Translations under genes and position numbers: made by a program | The notes under the pieces: generated by a model | The model's database searches: none | What the model saw: the letters and a program-made list of their open reading frames with translations, nothing else | What the model was told of the DNA's origin: nothing | NCBI RefSeq assembly: GCF_031624635.1 | Contig: NZ_JAMQOQ010000002.1 | Coordinates: 372,001 to 436,000 of the forward strand | Reading direction: 5' to 3' | DNA from: Halogeometricum sp. S3BR5-2 | Lineage (GTDB): Archaea; Halobacteriota; Halobacteria; Halobacteriales; Haloferacaceae | Length of the DNA: 64,000 nucleotides | Part shown: positions 24,607-33,384 of the stretch, piece after piece | Layout of the letters: every line of letters begins with the position of its first letter | Position numbering within the stretch: position 1 is the stretch's first letter

Positions 24607-25764
24607 ATGCACACCCCCGACCGCCCCCTCCGCCACGCGGCCCTCGTCTCGCTGGCGGTCGCCATCGGCGTAGGCGTCGCCGTCGTCGGCGCCGGCGTCC
24701 TCGCCCCCGGCGGGTTCTCGCTCGTTCCGGGGGCCGACACGCCGTCCGCGGCCGCCGGAACTCCGTCGACCGATTCGACCGCGACGGCGTCCCCGGCGAC
24801 CCCGGTTTCCGGCGCGTCCGACGCGTCCGCCGGGACCGCCGGGACCGCCCCGCCGACCGAAACGCCGGCCCAATCGGCGGCGACGCCGGAAGCGTCGACG
24901 GACGAGACGACCGACCCGGACGCCGACACCGCCCGGACGGCGGACGCGGAACCCGCGAACGCGACGTGGACGGAGTACCGACTGGTCGTCGCCTTCCGGA
25001 ACGACGACATCCAACCGTACTACGAGGCGTCGACGATGCGGGCCGTCGACGACGTCTTCGTCGAGGAGGGCGTTCCCGTGACGAACGCGGTCATCCCGTT
25101 CGTCGGCGGCGAGAACATCTCCGAGGCCGACGACACCTGCCGCTACCTCCGCGAACTCGGCCGCGACCACCCGCGGACCTTCGAGTTCGCCCTGCACGGC
25201 TACACGCACGAGAACCGGACCGACTTCCACGGGTCCAGCGAGTTCGGCGGGCAACCGTACGAGACGCAACTGCGGTGGATGCAGGAGGGAACCGACGAAC
25301 TCGTCGCGTGCACGGGCGACCGCCCGACGACGTTCGTCCCCCCGATGAACACCTACGACGAGAACACGACGCGGGCGGCCGCCGAGACGAACTACACCAC
25401 CGTCTCCGGCGGGTCGTGGTTCACGCGGACCTACTACGGCGAGGCGCCCGTCTTCGAGAACGGGAGCGTCGTCCACGTCGCCAGTTCCGGCGGCTACGTG
25501 GAGGACTGGACGACGATGGAGACCAAGTCGCGCGCGGACCTGACGGCGGAGTTCGACGAGGCGTACGCCGACGGCGGCACGTTCGTGATGATGATTCACT
25601 ACCCCGACTTCGACACGCCCGAGAAGCGCGCGGACCTGCGAGCCCTCCTCGAACACGCGAAATCCCGCGAGGACGTGCGGTTCGTGACCGTCGGCGAACT
25701 CGGCTCCCGGGTGGCGAACGGGACGATGGAGCGAACCGACGACGGGTGGCGCGTGTACGAGTAG
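24607..25764 (+). CDS. Exported DUF2334-like polysaccharide-deacetylase-fold protein
   Basis: A 385-residue protein. A hydrophobic N-terminal segment (about residues 13-36) acts as signal or anchor, followed by a Thr/Ser/Ala/Pro-rich linker (to about residue 118), typical of glycosylated haloarchaeal surface proteins. The catalytic-like domain has RLVVAFRNDDIQPYY (the NDD of DUF2334) and FALHGYTHENRTDF (an H-x-x-x-H metal motif). Other deacetylase-like segments are FVPPMNTYDENT and GGTFVMMIHYPDF. Likely acts outside the membrane on glycans. Substrate unknown. Confidence 0.85.
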   Translation: MHTPDRPLRHAALVSLAVAIGVGVAVVGAGVLAPGGFSLVPGADTPSAAAGTPSTDSTATASPATPVSGASDASAGTAGTAPPTETPAQSAATPEASTDETTDPDADTARTADAEPANATWTEYRLVVAFRNDDIQPYYEASTMRAVDDVFVEEGVPVTNAVIPFVGGENISEADDTCRYLRELGRDHPRTFEFALHGYTHENRTDFHGSSEFGGQPYETQLRWMQEGTDELVACTGDRPTTFVPPMNTYDENTTRAAAETNYTTVSGGSWFTRTYYGEAPVFENGSVVHVASSGGYVEDWTTMETKSRADLTAEFDEAYADGGTFVMMIHYPDFDTPEKRADLRALLEHAKSREDVRFVTVGELGSRVANGTMERTDDGWRVYE

Positions 25765-25788
25765 GGGGAGCGTGGCCGACCCGCGCGG

Positions 25789-26892
25789 TCAGAACCGCTC
25801 GTCTGCGCGTTCGCGCGCCGCGGCGGCGACGAACGGCAGCGTGATGGTGGCGTCGCCGACGACGGTGACGTTCTTCGCGGACTTCTCCAACTTCCCCCAC
25901 GACCGCGCCTCGTCCAGCGTCGCCCCCGAGAGGCCGCCCGTGTGGTCGGGGTCCATCGTCAACTGGACGGCGTAGTCGTACGCGTCGGGGATGGTGAGCA
26001 TGGTCTGGAGGACGTAGTTCTTCGGGACGCCGCCGCCGACGACCATCGCGCCGGCCTTCTCGGCCTCGAACGCGAGGTCCGAAAGGTGCGTCATGTCCTT
26101 CAGCGCGTCGAGCGTGAACTCCGACGTCTGCGAGTAGATCCACGCCTGAATCCCCAGCACGGAGTCCTGAATCGCCGGGCAGTATATCGGCACGTCGTTG
26201 TCGTACGCCGCGGCGGCGACGCCGGCGTCCTCCTCGATTCCCTCCTCTCGGTTCCGTTCGAGGTTCGCCCGGCCGAGTTCGGCGGTGAACTCCTGAATCG
26301 ACACCGTGCGCTCGACCTCGGGAAAGACGTTCTCGCGGAGGTGCCCCTCGAACAGCGCGAAGTGCTCCTGAGGGAGGTAGACGTTGTAGATGCGGTCGAC
26401 CTGCTCGTCGCGCAGATGTTCGTCGTGGTCGCGCATCGTCTCTCCCGTCGGCCGTGCCTCCTCGTCCGAGGGGTGCGGGTCGTGCGGTTCCGCCCGGCCG
26501 TGGTGGTGTTTGCCGCCGATAGCCTCGATGGAGTCGTGCGTCAGGTTCGCGCCCGTGGTGACGAGGGCGTCGATGTGGCCCTCCTCGATGAGGTCGACGA
26601 CTATCTGGCGCATCCCGGTGGGGACCATCGCACCCGCGAGGCCGAACAGGTTCGTCACGTCGTCCCTCCCGATCATCTCGGCGTACACGTCGACCGCGCG
26701 CTGAAGCTTCGCCGCGCCGATGCCCGCCTTGCCGTACTCGCCGGTGAGTTCGCCGACGGTCATCCCGCCGCGGACCCGCGCGTGCCCGATGGGGTTCTCG
26801 CGGAACTCCTCGCGGTGCGGCGGGTGGTACTCGCCGTCGCCGCCGTTCGCGTCGTGCCCGTCCCCCTCGTGCTCGTGGCCGTCGTCGCTCAT
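25789..26892 (-). CDS. dys: Deoxyhypusine synthase (archaeal type)
   Basis: A 367-residue enzyme that modifies one lysine of aIF5A with an aminobutyl-type group using NAD. Seen are LFGLAGAMVPTGMRQIVVDLIEEGHIDALVTTGANLTHD, IYCPAIQDSVLGIQ, and the C-terminal VVGGGVPKNYVLQTML and SGATLDEARSWGKL, containing the active-site Lys. N-terminal His/Gly/Asp-rich residues and a His/Glu-rich insertion around residues 125-165 are unusual additions. aIF5A and the agmatinase-like gene lie 1.2-3.5 kb upstream on the same strand, so the locus gathers factor and modifiers. Confidence 0.94.
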   Translation of the reverse strand: MSDDGHEHEGDGHDANGGDGEYHPPHREEFRENPIGHARVRGGMTVGELTGEYGKAGIGAAKLQRAVDVYAEMIGRDDVTNLFGLAGAMVPTGMRQIVVDLIEEGHIDALVTTGANLTHDSIEAIGGKHHHGRAEPHDPHPSDEEARPTGETMRDHDEHLRDEQVDRIYNVYLPQEHFALFEGHLRENVFPEVERTVSIQEFTAELGRANLERNREEGIEEDAGVAAAAYDNDVPIYCPAIQDSVLGIQAWIYSQTSEFTLDALKDMTHLSDLAFEAEKAGAMVVGGGVPKNYVLQTMLTIPDAYDYAVQLTMDPDHTGGLSGATLDEARSWGKLEKSAKNVTVVGDATITLPFVAAAARERADERF

Positions 26893-26982
26893 ATCTCCCG
26901 GTGCGCGGCGGGGCGGTTTAGTGGTCGCGGTCCGGGACGGGCGCCGTCGGTCCGGTCGCCCCGGCGCCCCCGCGGGGCCGCC

Positions 26983-27747
26983 TCAGAGTCCGGTCGGGAA
27001 GTCGAGGTACGTCGCCTCCAGTCCCCACTCCTGCGCGAGGGCGGCGAGGTTGCGGACGCCGAACGTCTCCGTCGCGTAGTGGCCCGCGAGGAACACGTTC
27101 AGCCCCGCCTCGCGCGCCTCGTGGTAGGCCTGCTGTTTCCCCTCGCCGGTGACGAGAGCGTCCGCGCCGACGGCCTCGGCCTCCGAGACCCAGTCCGCGC
27201 CCGACCCGGTGACGACGGCTATCTCCGAAATCTCGTCGGGGCCGAACGCCAGCACCTGCGTCGACTCCCCGCCGTTGTCCAACTCGTCCAGCGCCTCCCG
27301 GAGTCCCTCGACGGTGTACGTCCGGGAGGCGCGGCCGCGTTGGCCGATGTGGACGGGACCGAGTTCGCCGAACGGTTCGCGCGATTCGAGTTCGAGGCGG
27401 TCCGCGACGCCCGCGGCGTTGCCCCGCGACTGGTGGCCGTCGAGGGGGAGATGCGAGACGTAGAGGCCGATATCGTTCTCGACCAGCGGCGCGATTCGGT
27501 CGTAGGTCCGGCCGGTCACTCGGTCCAGCCCGCCCCACACGAGGCCGTGGTGGACGACGAGGAGGTCCGCGCCCGCGTCGGCCGCCGCCTCGATGGTCGC
27601 CTCGGCGGCGTCGACGGCGAAGGCGACGTGTTCCACTTCGCCCCCCTCGGACCCCACCTGTAGGCCGTTCGCGCTGGCGTCCACGTCGGCGTACTCCTCG
27701 GTGTTCAGTTCCTCGTCGTACCGTGCGACCACGTCCGCGCGGTCCAT
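26983..27747 (-). CDS. Nif3-like dinuclear metal-centre protein
   Basis: About 254 residues of the YbgI/Nif3 family, a ring-shaped hexamer with a two-metal centre formed by His, Asp and Glu. Motifs are ANGLQVGSEGGEVEHVAFAVDA, ADLLVVHHGLVWGG, LYVSHLPLDGHQSRGNAAG and FLAGHYATETFGV near the C-terminus. Known members have been linked to GTP cyclohydrolase-like or other hydrolase activity, but the role is unsettled. The ATG at 27747 is used; another ATG lies two codons upstream. It is between the dys and agmatinase genes, same strand. Confidence 0.9.
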   Translation of the reverse strand: MDRADVVARYDEELNTEEYADVDASANGLQVGSEGGEVEHVAFAVDAAEATIEAAADAGADLLVVHHGLVWGGLDRVTGRTYDRIAPLVENDIGLYVSHLPLDGHQSRGNAAGVADRLELESREPFGELGPVHIGQRGRASRTYTVEGLREALDELDNGGESTQVLAFGPDEISEIAVVTGSGADWVSEAEAVGADALVTGEGKQQAYHEAREAGLNVFLAGHYATETFGVRNLAALAQEWGLEATYLDFPTGL

Positions 27748-27954
27748 CGTCATGTCTCGGCGGAGGGGCGCCCGCCGCTTGTATCCCGTTGGTCGCGGCG
27801 CGACGCGGCGCGGTACGGGAGGACGTGACGCGGCGCGGTCCGCCGCTTTTCGTCAGCCAGCGGCCACGATACCTTTGTACCCGCCGGGTCACCGAACGAG
27901 TACCCGTCACGAGACGGGAACGACGAACGACGCGGCTCTGCCGCGGTGATTGCC

Positions 27955-28062
27955 ATGGGCAAATTCAGGAAAGCAATGCGCGCGTGGCGACGCCTCCCGC
28001 GCGGAACGAAGCGGAGTATCACGAGCAAGGTACGGCGACTGTTCCGAAGCGGAAAGCGGTAA
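27955..28062 (+). CDS. Small very basic protein (35 aa)
   Basis: A 35-codon ORF rich in Lys and Arg (about 14 of 35), in an otherwise strongly acidic proteome. It begins GKFRKAMRAWRRLPRG and continues with a second basic helix KRSITSKVRRLFRSG. Such charge is typical of RNA- or DNA-binding or ribosome-associated peptides. It is in the 336-nt gap between agmatinase and Nif3 genes, on the opposite strand, and converges on the agmatinase gene. It may be real or a chance G+C-rich frame; the amphipathic regularity argues for real. Confidence 0.45.
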   Translation: MGKFRKAMRAWRRLPRGTKRSITSKVRRLFRSGKR

Positions 28063-28089
28063 CAACGACCGTTCGTTCTTTTCGAGGCG

Positions 28090-28953
28090 CTACTCGCCGT
28101 CAGCGTCGGCGCCGTCGTCGCCGTCACTGTCACCGTTCCCGTTCGCCGCGGCGTGCGAGAACACGAACTCCCGGAGCAGTTTCCCCGCCAGCGACGCGGC
28201 CTGCCCGTCGTCCCGGTCGTTCACCTCGACGGCGTCGAAGCCGTCGGCGTGCGGGGCGACGGCGCGGACGACATCGCGCATCTCCCTCGGGGCCAGTCCG
28301 AACGGTTCGGGCGTCCCCGTTCCGGGCGCGAACCCTGGGTCGGCGCCGTCGACGTCGACGCTGAGGTACACCGACCGGCCGTCGAGTCGGTCGCCGAACT
28401 CGAACTCTTCTACATCCTCCGGCGGGACGACGGTCACGTCGCCCTCGTCGGCCCGGTCCCACTCCTCGGGCGACCCCGTCCGGGCGCCGAGGATGATGGC
28501 CTCCTCGGCGCCCAGCGAGTCGAGGACGCGGCGGGTGACGGTGGCGTGGCTCCACGGATTGCCGTCGTACTCGTCTCTCAAATCGAGGTGGGCGTCCAGA
28601 CAGACGAACACGTCCGGTTCGACGGCGTCGACGCCGGCGCGGGTGACGGTGTGTTCGCCGCCGAGGAGGAGGGGGACGGCGCCGTCGTCGAAAGCGTCGC
28701 GGAGCGTTCCGCGCACCCACTCGACGTACTCTCCGGCGTCGTCCCACGGGCGGACGTCGCCCTCGTCGTGGACGAGACAGTCGGAAAAGCGCAGGTCGGT
28801 CCGCCGGTCGTAGTCGTCGAACGTCCGGGCGAACCGCCGGATTCTCTCGGGACCGAAGCGGGTCCCGGGTCGGAACGTGGTCGAGATATCCAGCGGGGCG
28901 CCCACGACGACGTACGCGGCGTCGTCACGCGGTGCGGTTGCCCCGGGGAACAT
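28090..28953 (-). CDS. speB: Agmatinase/ureohydrolase family protein
   Basis: A 287-residue ureohydrolase (arginase/agmatinase fold) with binuclear Mn motifs GGEHTVT, CLDAHLDLRDEYDG (D-x-H-x-D), HATVTRR and SVDVDGADPGFAPGTGTPEP. It hydrolyses agmatine or a related guanidino compound. Its ATG lies only 5 nt after the aIF5A stop, so the two are one transcription unit. In Haloferax volcanii an agmatinase in the same position was shown to be needed for aIF5A modification, so a role in removing the guanidino group from an agmatine-modified intermediate is the best inference. It ends in an acidic Gly/Asp tail. Confidence 0.9.
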   Translation of the reverse strand: MFPGATAPRDDAAYVVVGAPLDISTTFRPGTRFGPERIRRFARTFDDYDRRTDLRFSDCLVHDEGDVRPWDDAGEYVEWVRGTLRDAFDDGAVPLLLGGEHTVTRAGVDAVEPDVFVCLDAHLDLRDEYDGNPWSHATVTRRVLDSLGAEEAIILGARTGSPEEWDRADEGDVTVVPPEDVEEFEFGDRLDGRSVYLSVDVDGADPGFAPGTGTPEPFGLAPREMRDVVRAVAPHADGFDAVEVNDRDDGQAASLAGKLLREFVFSHAAANGNGDSDGDDGADADGE

Positions 28954-28958
28954 CCCGA

Positions 28959-29333
28959 CTATACGATCTTCCGCTGGCCCTCGTACTCGAGGTACTCGAT
29001 GTCGTCGTCGGGGGTGAGGTCCTCGTCGTCGGGGATGCGCATCGTGAACGTCTCGTAGGTGTCGAGGTCCATGATCTGCGCGTCGTCGCCCGTCACGGAG
29101 ACGACCTGACCCTGTTTTCGCTCGATGATGGGCACCCACACCTTCGCGTCGACGGGTTGGCTGAGCGAGCGCTTCTTGCTGTCGAAGACGCCCTTGCCCT
29201 CGATTCGCGCCTTCGCGCTGCCGTGCTTGCCGGGCTTGGCGGTGCTGTAGGCGTTTATCTTACAGGGGGACTCTTCCATCATCACGTAGCTTCCTTCCTG
29301 AAGTTCGCGGACCTGCTTCTGTTCTCTGGGCAT
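28959..29333 (-). CDS. Translation factor aIF5A
   Basis: A 124-residue aIF5A: an SH3-like domain I with the hypusination loop [17 protein letters not shown], whose central Lys (within PGKHG) is the modified site, and an OB-fold domain II from about residue 65. It rescues ribosomes stalled at difficult peptide motifs. Upstream of the agmatinase gene in a compact operon. Length and sequence are normal for archaea. Confidence 0.96.
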   Translation of the reverse strand: MPREQKQVRELQEGSYVMMEESPCKINAYSTAKPGKHGSAKARIEGKGVFDSKKRSLSQPVDAKVWVPIIERKQGQVVSVTGDDAQIMDLDTYETFTMRIPDDEDLTPDDDIEYLEYEGQRKIV

Positions 29334-29451
29334 ACCTCCGCGTTATCGTCAGGTCCGTATAAACGGTTTGGAAACGGGCGACGCGGCGTTCTCCCGCGTG
29401 ACGGACTCACGAACGCCGCGGCGGGCGTTTCCGTCTCGGCCGTCGGTGCGT

Positions 29452-29892
29452 TCAGACCTCGTCGGTGTCGGTGTTGGTGTCCACGTCGGCGTCGGTTCCG
29501 AGCCACGCGTCTCGCTCCTCGTCTCGCCGGCGCGAGAGGCTGCCGAGCGCGCCCGCCGCCGCGTTCGGGAGCGTGACGCCGACGAGGATGCCCGTCGTCG
29601 CCTCGCCGGGGGTGTCGAACAGCGGGAGGAGGTACTCGAACGGGAATGGGAGCGGGCCGTCGCCGACGACGGCCAGCGCGACCAGCCCGGGGATGAGGAC
29701 GATGCCCCACGACAGCGCCGACAGCAGGCCGTGCCACGCGCCGTCGGCCGGGTCCGGGCCGACGAGGTAGCCGGCGACGGCGCTCCCGGCGAGGCCGCCG
29801 ACGAGCGTCACCCGGCCCGTGAGAAAGAAGACGAGCGCCTCGCTGCACGCGGCGAGAGCGAATCCAGCGACGACGGCCCGCCACCGAGTCAT
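29452..29892 (-). CDS. Small membrane protein, DUF5518-like
   Basis: A 146-residue protein with four hydrophobic helices (around residues 5-25, 28-45, 55-78 and 98-116) and an acidic C-terminal tail rich in Thr and Asp. Gly-rich helices with GGLAGSAVAGYLVGP and a P-L-F-D-T-P-G-E-A-T-T-G-I loop fit the haloarchaeal DUF5518 membrane family, which has no known role. Monocistronic. The family name is by resemblance only. Confidence 0.75.
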   Translation of the reverse strand: MTRWRAVVAGFALAACSEALVFFLTGRVTLVGGLAGSAVAGYLVGPDPADGAWHGLLSALSWGIVLIPGLVALAVVGDGPLPFPFEYLLPLFDTPGEATTGILVGVTLPNAAAGALGSLSRRRDEERDAWLGTDADVDTNTDTDEV

Positions 29893-29958
29893 TGCCGGTA
29901 CGGTCGGTCGTCCCTCCAGATAAACGTCCGCCCCCGAAACTCAGGTTTGATAAGGGAG

Positions 29959-31638
29959 CTACTCCTCGCCGCGCCGCTGTCGCATGCTCTGTCGGGTGAA
30001 CTGCGGCGTCGCCCGGATGCCGCGCTTCGAGCGGAACGAGCGGTAGAGTTGGATGATGACGGGCACCGTCAGCGCCGCGGCGACGGCGGCCGGGAGGATG
30101 CTCGTCTGGTCGAAGGCGTAGAGGATGGCCGTCGAGAGGGCGCCGACGGCGAACAGGACGCCGTAGACGATGCGCCGGGCGAGTCTGTCCAGCACGCCCT
30201 CCTTGTCCTGCAACCGGACGTTCACGGTGAGGTTCTCGCGCTCGACGCTGTCCAGCACCCGGTCGAGTTTCGGCGGGACGGTGAACAGCGCCTCTGTCGT
30301 CCGCTGCATCTGCTGGCCGGCGTCGCGGACGAGTTCCTTGGCCGTCTCCTCGTAGTAGCCCTCGTCGCGGAGGTAGTCGGTGGCGACGGAGATGAAGTCG
30401 AACTCGGGGTCGAGGGTGACGCAGACGCCCTCTACGACCGTCGCCACGCGGAGCACCAACGCGAGGTTCCGCGGGAGGCGGAGGGGGAACTCGTAGATGG
30501 TCGACTCGACCTGCTCGATTATCTGCTGGACGCGGTACTGCTCGATGTCCTCGCCGCGGGCGTCGGCGATGGCCAGTTCCATCACGTCGCCCATCACCTG
30601 CCGGTCCGCTTCGGGAGAGAGCGTTCCCATCTCGATGAGGGCGTCGAGGATACCGTCGATGTCCTGGTTGGCGACGGAGACGTAGAAGTCGACTATCTTG
30701 TCCTGGACGAACGGGTCGACGCGGCCGGACATCCCGAAGTCGTAGAAGATGATGGCGCCGTCGTCGTCGACGGCGAGGTTGCCGGGGTGGGGGTCGGCGT
30801 GGAAGACGCCGTCGTCGATTATCATCTGCAGGTAGATGCGCTGGAGGCGGGTCGCCAACTCCGTCCGGTCGACGCCCATCGCGTCCAGCGCCTCGACGTC
30901 GTTTATCTTCGTCCCGGGGAGGTACTCCATCGTCAGCACGCGCGGTCCGGAGCGTTCCTCGACGGGTTCGGGGATGCGGATGGCCTCGTCGCCCTCGAAG
31001 TTCGACTGTATCTGATCGAGGATGCGGCGCTCGCGGCCGTAGTCCATCTCCTGTCGAATGGTCTTTGCGAACTCGTCGGCCAAGTTCTCCAGCGAGAACG
31101 CCCGACCCTCACCGATGAAGCGCATCACTAACGGGAGCGACCACTTGACGACCCGCAGGTCCGCTTCGACGAGTGACTCGATGCCGGGGCGGCGGACCTT
31201 CACCGCCACGTCCTCGCCGTCGTGGCGCGCGGTGTACACCTGCCCGAGGCTGGCGCCGCTGATGGGGTCCTCGTCGAACGACTCGAACGCCTCCTCGACC
31301 GGACCGACTTCGGCTTCGAGCACCTCCTTGGACTCCGCCCACGGCGCGGGCGGCACGTCGTCCTGGAGGCTCGACAGCACCTCGATGTACGCGGGCGGGA
31401 GGATGTCCGGCCGCGTCGACAGCAGTTGGCCGAGTTTGATGAACGTCGGGCCGAGCGTCAGCAGGGAGTCGAGCAGAATCGTCGCCCGTCGCTCCTGCAT
31501 CTCGGTCGTGACGCTCCGCGACCCGCCGAAGAGGACGAACCTCCGGCGGTCCCTCGCGTACGCGACTATCAGCGGGGAGAACTGGTAGACGACGACGAGG
31601 AACCGCCAGTACGAGCGGAGGTTGACCAGCGTCACCAC
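29959..31638 (-). CDS. ABC1/UbiB-type atypical protein kinase-like protein
   Basis: A 559-residue ADCK/UbiB family member. Seen are LGPTFIKLGQLLSTRPDILP (the KxGQ signature), the Ala-rich loop GASLGQVYTARHDGEDVAVKVRRPGI, HADPHPGNLAVDDD (catalytic loop) and IIFYDFGMSGRVD (metal-binding). Two C-terminal membrane helices (about residues 490-530) anchor it. Relatives support ubiquinone biosynthesis; in haloarchaea a link to menaquinone or membrane lipid homeostasis is only inferred. It starts with GTG at 31638 or 31635. Its start lies 12 nt after the hsp20 stop, so these are probably one operon. Confidence 0.92.
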   Translation of the reverse strand: MVTLVNLRSYWRFLVVVYQFSPLIVAYARDRRRFVLFGGSRSVTTEMQERRATILLDSLLTLGPTFIKLGQLLSTRPDILPPAYIEVLSSLQDDVPPAPWAESKEVLEAEVGPVEEAFESFDEDPISGASLGQVYTARHDGEDVAVKVRRPGIESLVEADLRVVKWSLPLVMRFIGEGRAFSLENLADEFAKTIRQEMDYGRERRILDQIQSNFEGDEAIRIPEPVEERSGPRVLTMEYLPGTKINDVEALDAMGVDRTELATRLQRIYLQMIIDDGVFHADPHPGNLAVDDDGAIIFYDFGMSGRVDPFVQDKIVDFYVSVANQDIDGILDALIEMGTLSPEADRQVMGDVMELAIADARGEDIEQYRVQQIIEQVESTIYEFPLRLPRNLALVLRVATVVEGVCVTLDPEFDFISVATDYLRDEGYYEETAKELVRDAGQQMQRTTEALFTVPPKLDRVLDSVERENLTVNVRLQDKEGVLDRLARRIVYGVLFAVGALSTAILYAFDQTSILPAAVAAALTVPVIIQLYRSFRSKRGIRATPQFTRQSMRQRRGEE

Positions 31639-31650
31639 CTCACCGCGCGG

Positions 31651-32022
31651 TCACGCATCCGCGTCGTCGGCACCGGCGATGGGGATGGTCCGCTCCGGAG
31701 CGGACTCGCGCTTCGGCAAGCGGATGGTGAGGACGCCGCGGTCCATCTCGCCGTCGGCGCCGGCGCCCGCCGCGTCCGGGGGGAGGGGGAGTTCGGCGTC
31801 GAGGAACAGCGAGCGGTCCTCGCGGACGTAGCGGAACTCGCGCGGAAGCTCCTTGTCGCGGCGCGCCTCGATGACGAGACGGCCCTTCTCGACGCGGAGT
31901 TCCGCGGTGTCGGGCGTCACGCCGGGGAGGTCCAAGACGATGAGGTACGCGTCGTCGGACTCCAAGAGGTCGGCGAACACGGCGTCCGGCAGTTCCTGGA
32001 GCGCGTCCCGCAGTGCAGACAT
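31651..32022 (-). CDS. Hsp20/alpha-crystallin family protein
   Basis: A 123-residue small heat-shock protein: short N-terminus, the alpha-crystallin domain (about 20-105) with SDDAYLIVLDLPGVTPDTAELRVEKGRLVIEARR and DGEMDRGVLTIRLPKRE, and a C-terminal RTIPIAG carrying the I-x-I-like anchoring motif. Holds unfolding proteins. Upstream of the UbiB-like gene by 12 nt. The ATG at 32022 is preferred; an in-frame GTG lies slightly upstream. Confidence 0.9.
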   Translation of the reverse strand: MSALRDALQELPDAVFADLLESDDAYLIVLDLPGVTPDTAELRVEKGRLVIEARRDKELPREFRYVREDRSLFLDAELPLPPDAAGAGADGEMDRGVLTIRLPKRESAPERTIPIAGADDADA

Positions 32023-32129
32023 ACCCACCGGTAAGGAGTCCGGGTCGAAAAAGCCCGCGGTCGGGGAGTTCGACGCGGCTAAGTGTTGCGGCCGGCCGTC
32101 GGGCGGCGACTCCGAGACGACGGCGACGC

Positions 32130-33263
32130 TCACTCCGCGAACGCCAGTCGGACCGCGTCGGACAGTCCGGCCACGCGGGCCGCGTGTTCCCACGACTCCT
32201 CGCGGATACCGTTGGTGACGTAGGCGAAGCCGACGCCCAGTTCGGGGTCGCCCCAGCCGAAGACGCTGCCGAGGCCGGCGTGCCCGAACATCCGCTCGCG
32301 GCTGAGCGACCCGAACATGTCGTTGGCGAGGCCGCCCGTCCAGAAGCCGAGGCCGTACCGCGCCGGTCGGGAGAGCGTGCCGTCCGACTCCGTCTCGGCG
32401 TGGGTGCGCGTCGCCTCCTCGACGGTCGACTCCTCCAACAGGCGCGTGCCGTCGAGTTCGCCCCCGTTCGCCACGCAGGCGTAGAACCGGGCCATGTCCC
32501 TCGCGGTTCCGACGCCGTTGGCCGCCGGAATCACGGCCCGCCGGACGGCCTCGGCGTTGAACGCCTCGGCCGACTCGGACGCCGGGATACCGAGTCCCTC
32601 CTCGGGGTCGCGGCACCGGTCGAACACCTCGAACCCCGTGAGCGTGGCCACGTCGTCCTCCTCCTCGGGACCGAGTCCGATGCCGGTGTCGTCCATCCCC
32701 AGCGGTTCGAACACGTTCTCGGCGACGTACTCGTCCACGTGCTGGCCGCTGAGCCGGCGGATCAGTTCGCCGACCAGCCACCCGTAGTTGAACGTGTGGT
32801 ACGCGGGCGTCTCGCCGGGGTCGAACACCGGCTCTATCTCCTCCATCGCCGCCACGACGGCGTCCCAGTCGCCCCACTGGTCGGCCGCCTCGTCGAACTC
32901 GCCGTACGGGATACCGGCGGTGTGGCTGAGCACCTGCCGAATCGTTATCTCGGCCTTCTCCTCGCTCTCGTCGGCGAACTCGGGCCAGTGGTCGACGACA
33001 GGGTCGTCGTAGTCGGCCTCGCCTCGCTCTATCAGTTGGTGCAGGCCGACGCCGGCGTAGGGCTTGGTACACGAGAACAGCAGGTGTCGCGTCTCGGCGG
33101 TGGTCTCCCCGCCGTCCGGACCGGTCGTCCCGCCCGCGAACTCGACCGCGAGGTCCCCGTCGACGTAGACGGCCAACTGCGCGCCGTGGTGTAGGCCGAC
33201 GTCCAGTTGCCGGTCGAACGCCGCTCGAAGCCGCTCCCGGTCGCCGTCTGTCAGTTTCGCCAT
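32130..33263 (-). CDS. Serine hydrolase (class C beta-lactamase / esterase fold)
   Basis: A 377-residue penicillin-binding-protein-like hydrolase. The nucleophile motif is LFSCTKPYAG (S-x-x-K), with a second motif region HTFNYGWLVGELIRR (Y-x-W in place of Y-x-N) and an H-x-G-type FGHAGLGSVFGWGD. There is no signal peptide, so it is likely cytoplasmic with esterase or peptidase activity rather than antibiotic resistance. The ATG at 33263 is supported by a TTATTGTA-like TATA about 25 nt upstream; longer in-frame versions overlap the moeA promoter. Confidence 0.9.
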   Translation of the reverse strand: MAKLTDGDRERLRAAFDRQLDVGLHHGAQLAVYVDGDLAVEFAGGTTGPDGGETTAETRHLLFSCTKPYAGVGLHQLIERGEADYDDPVVDHWPEFADESEEKAEITIRQVLSHTAGIPYGEFDEAADQWGDWDAVVAAMEEIEPVFDPGETPAYHTFNYGWLVGELIRRLSGQHVDEYVAENVFEPLGMDDTGIGLGPEEEDDVATLTGFEVFDRCRDPEEGLGIPASESAEAFNAEAVRRAVIPAANGVGTARDMARFYACVANGGELDGTRLLEESTVEEATRTHAETESDGTLSRPARYGLGFWTGGLANDMFGSLSRERMFGHAGLGSVFGWGDPELGVGFAYVTNGIREESWEHAARVAGLSDAVRLAFAE

Positions 33264-33384
33264 GTCCGCAGTGATAGTTGAGGTACAATAAGCGTTGGCG
33301 GGCGGGGTATCGAGGAGGACGCTCTTCCACCCCGTTCCCGCGTCGCCCGCGGAGCCTTTTACCGTCGGCCCGCAACGGCACGGT

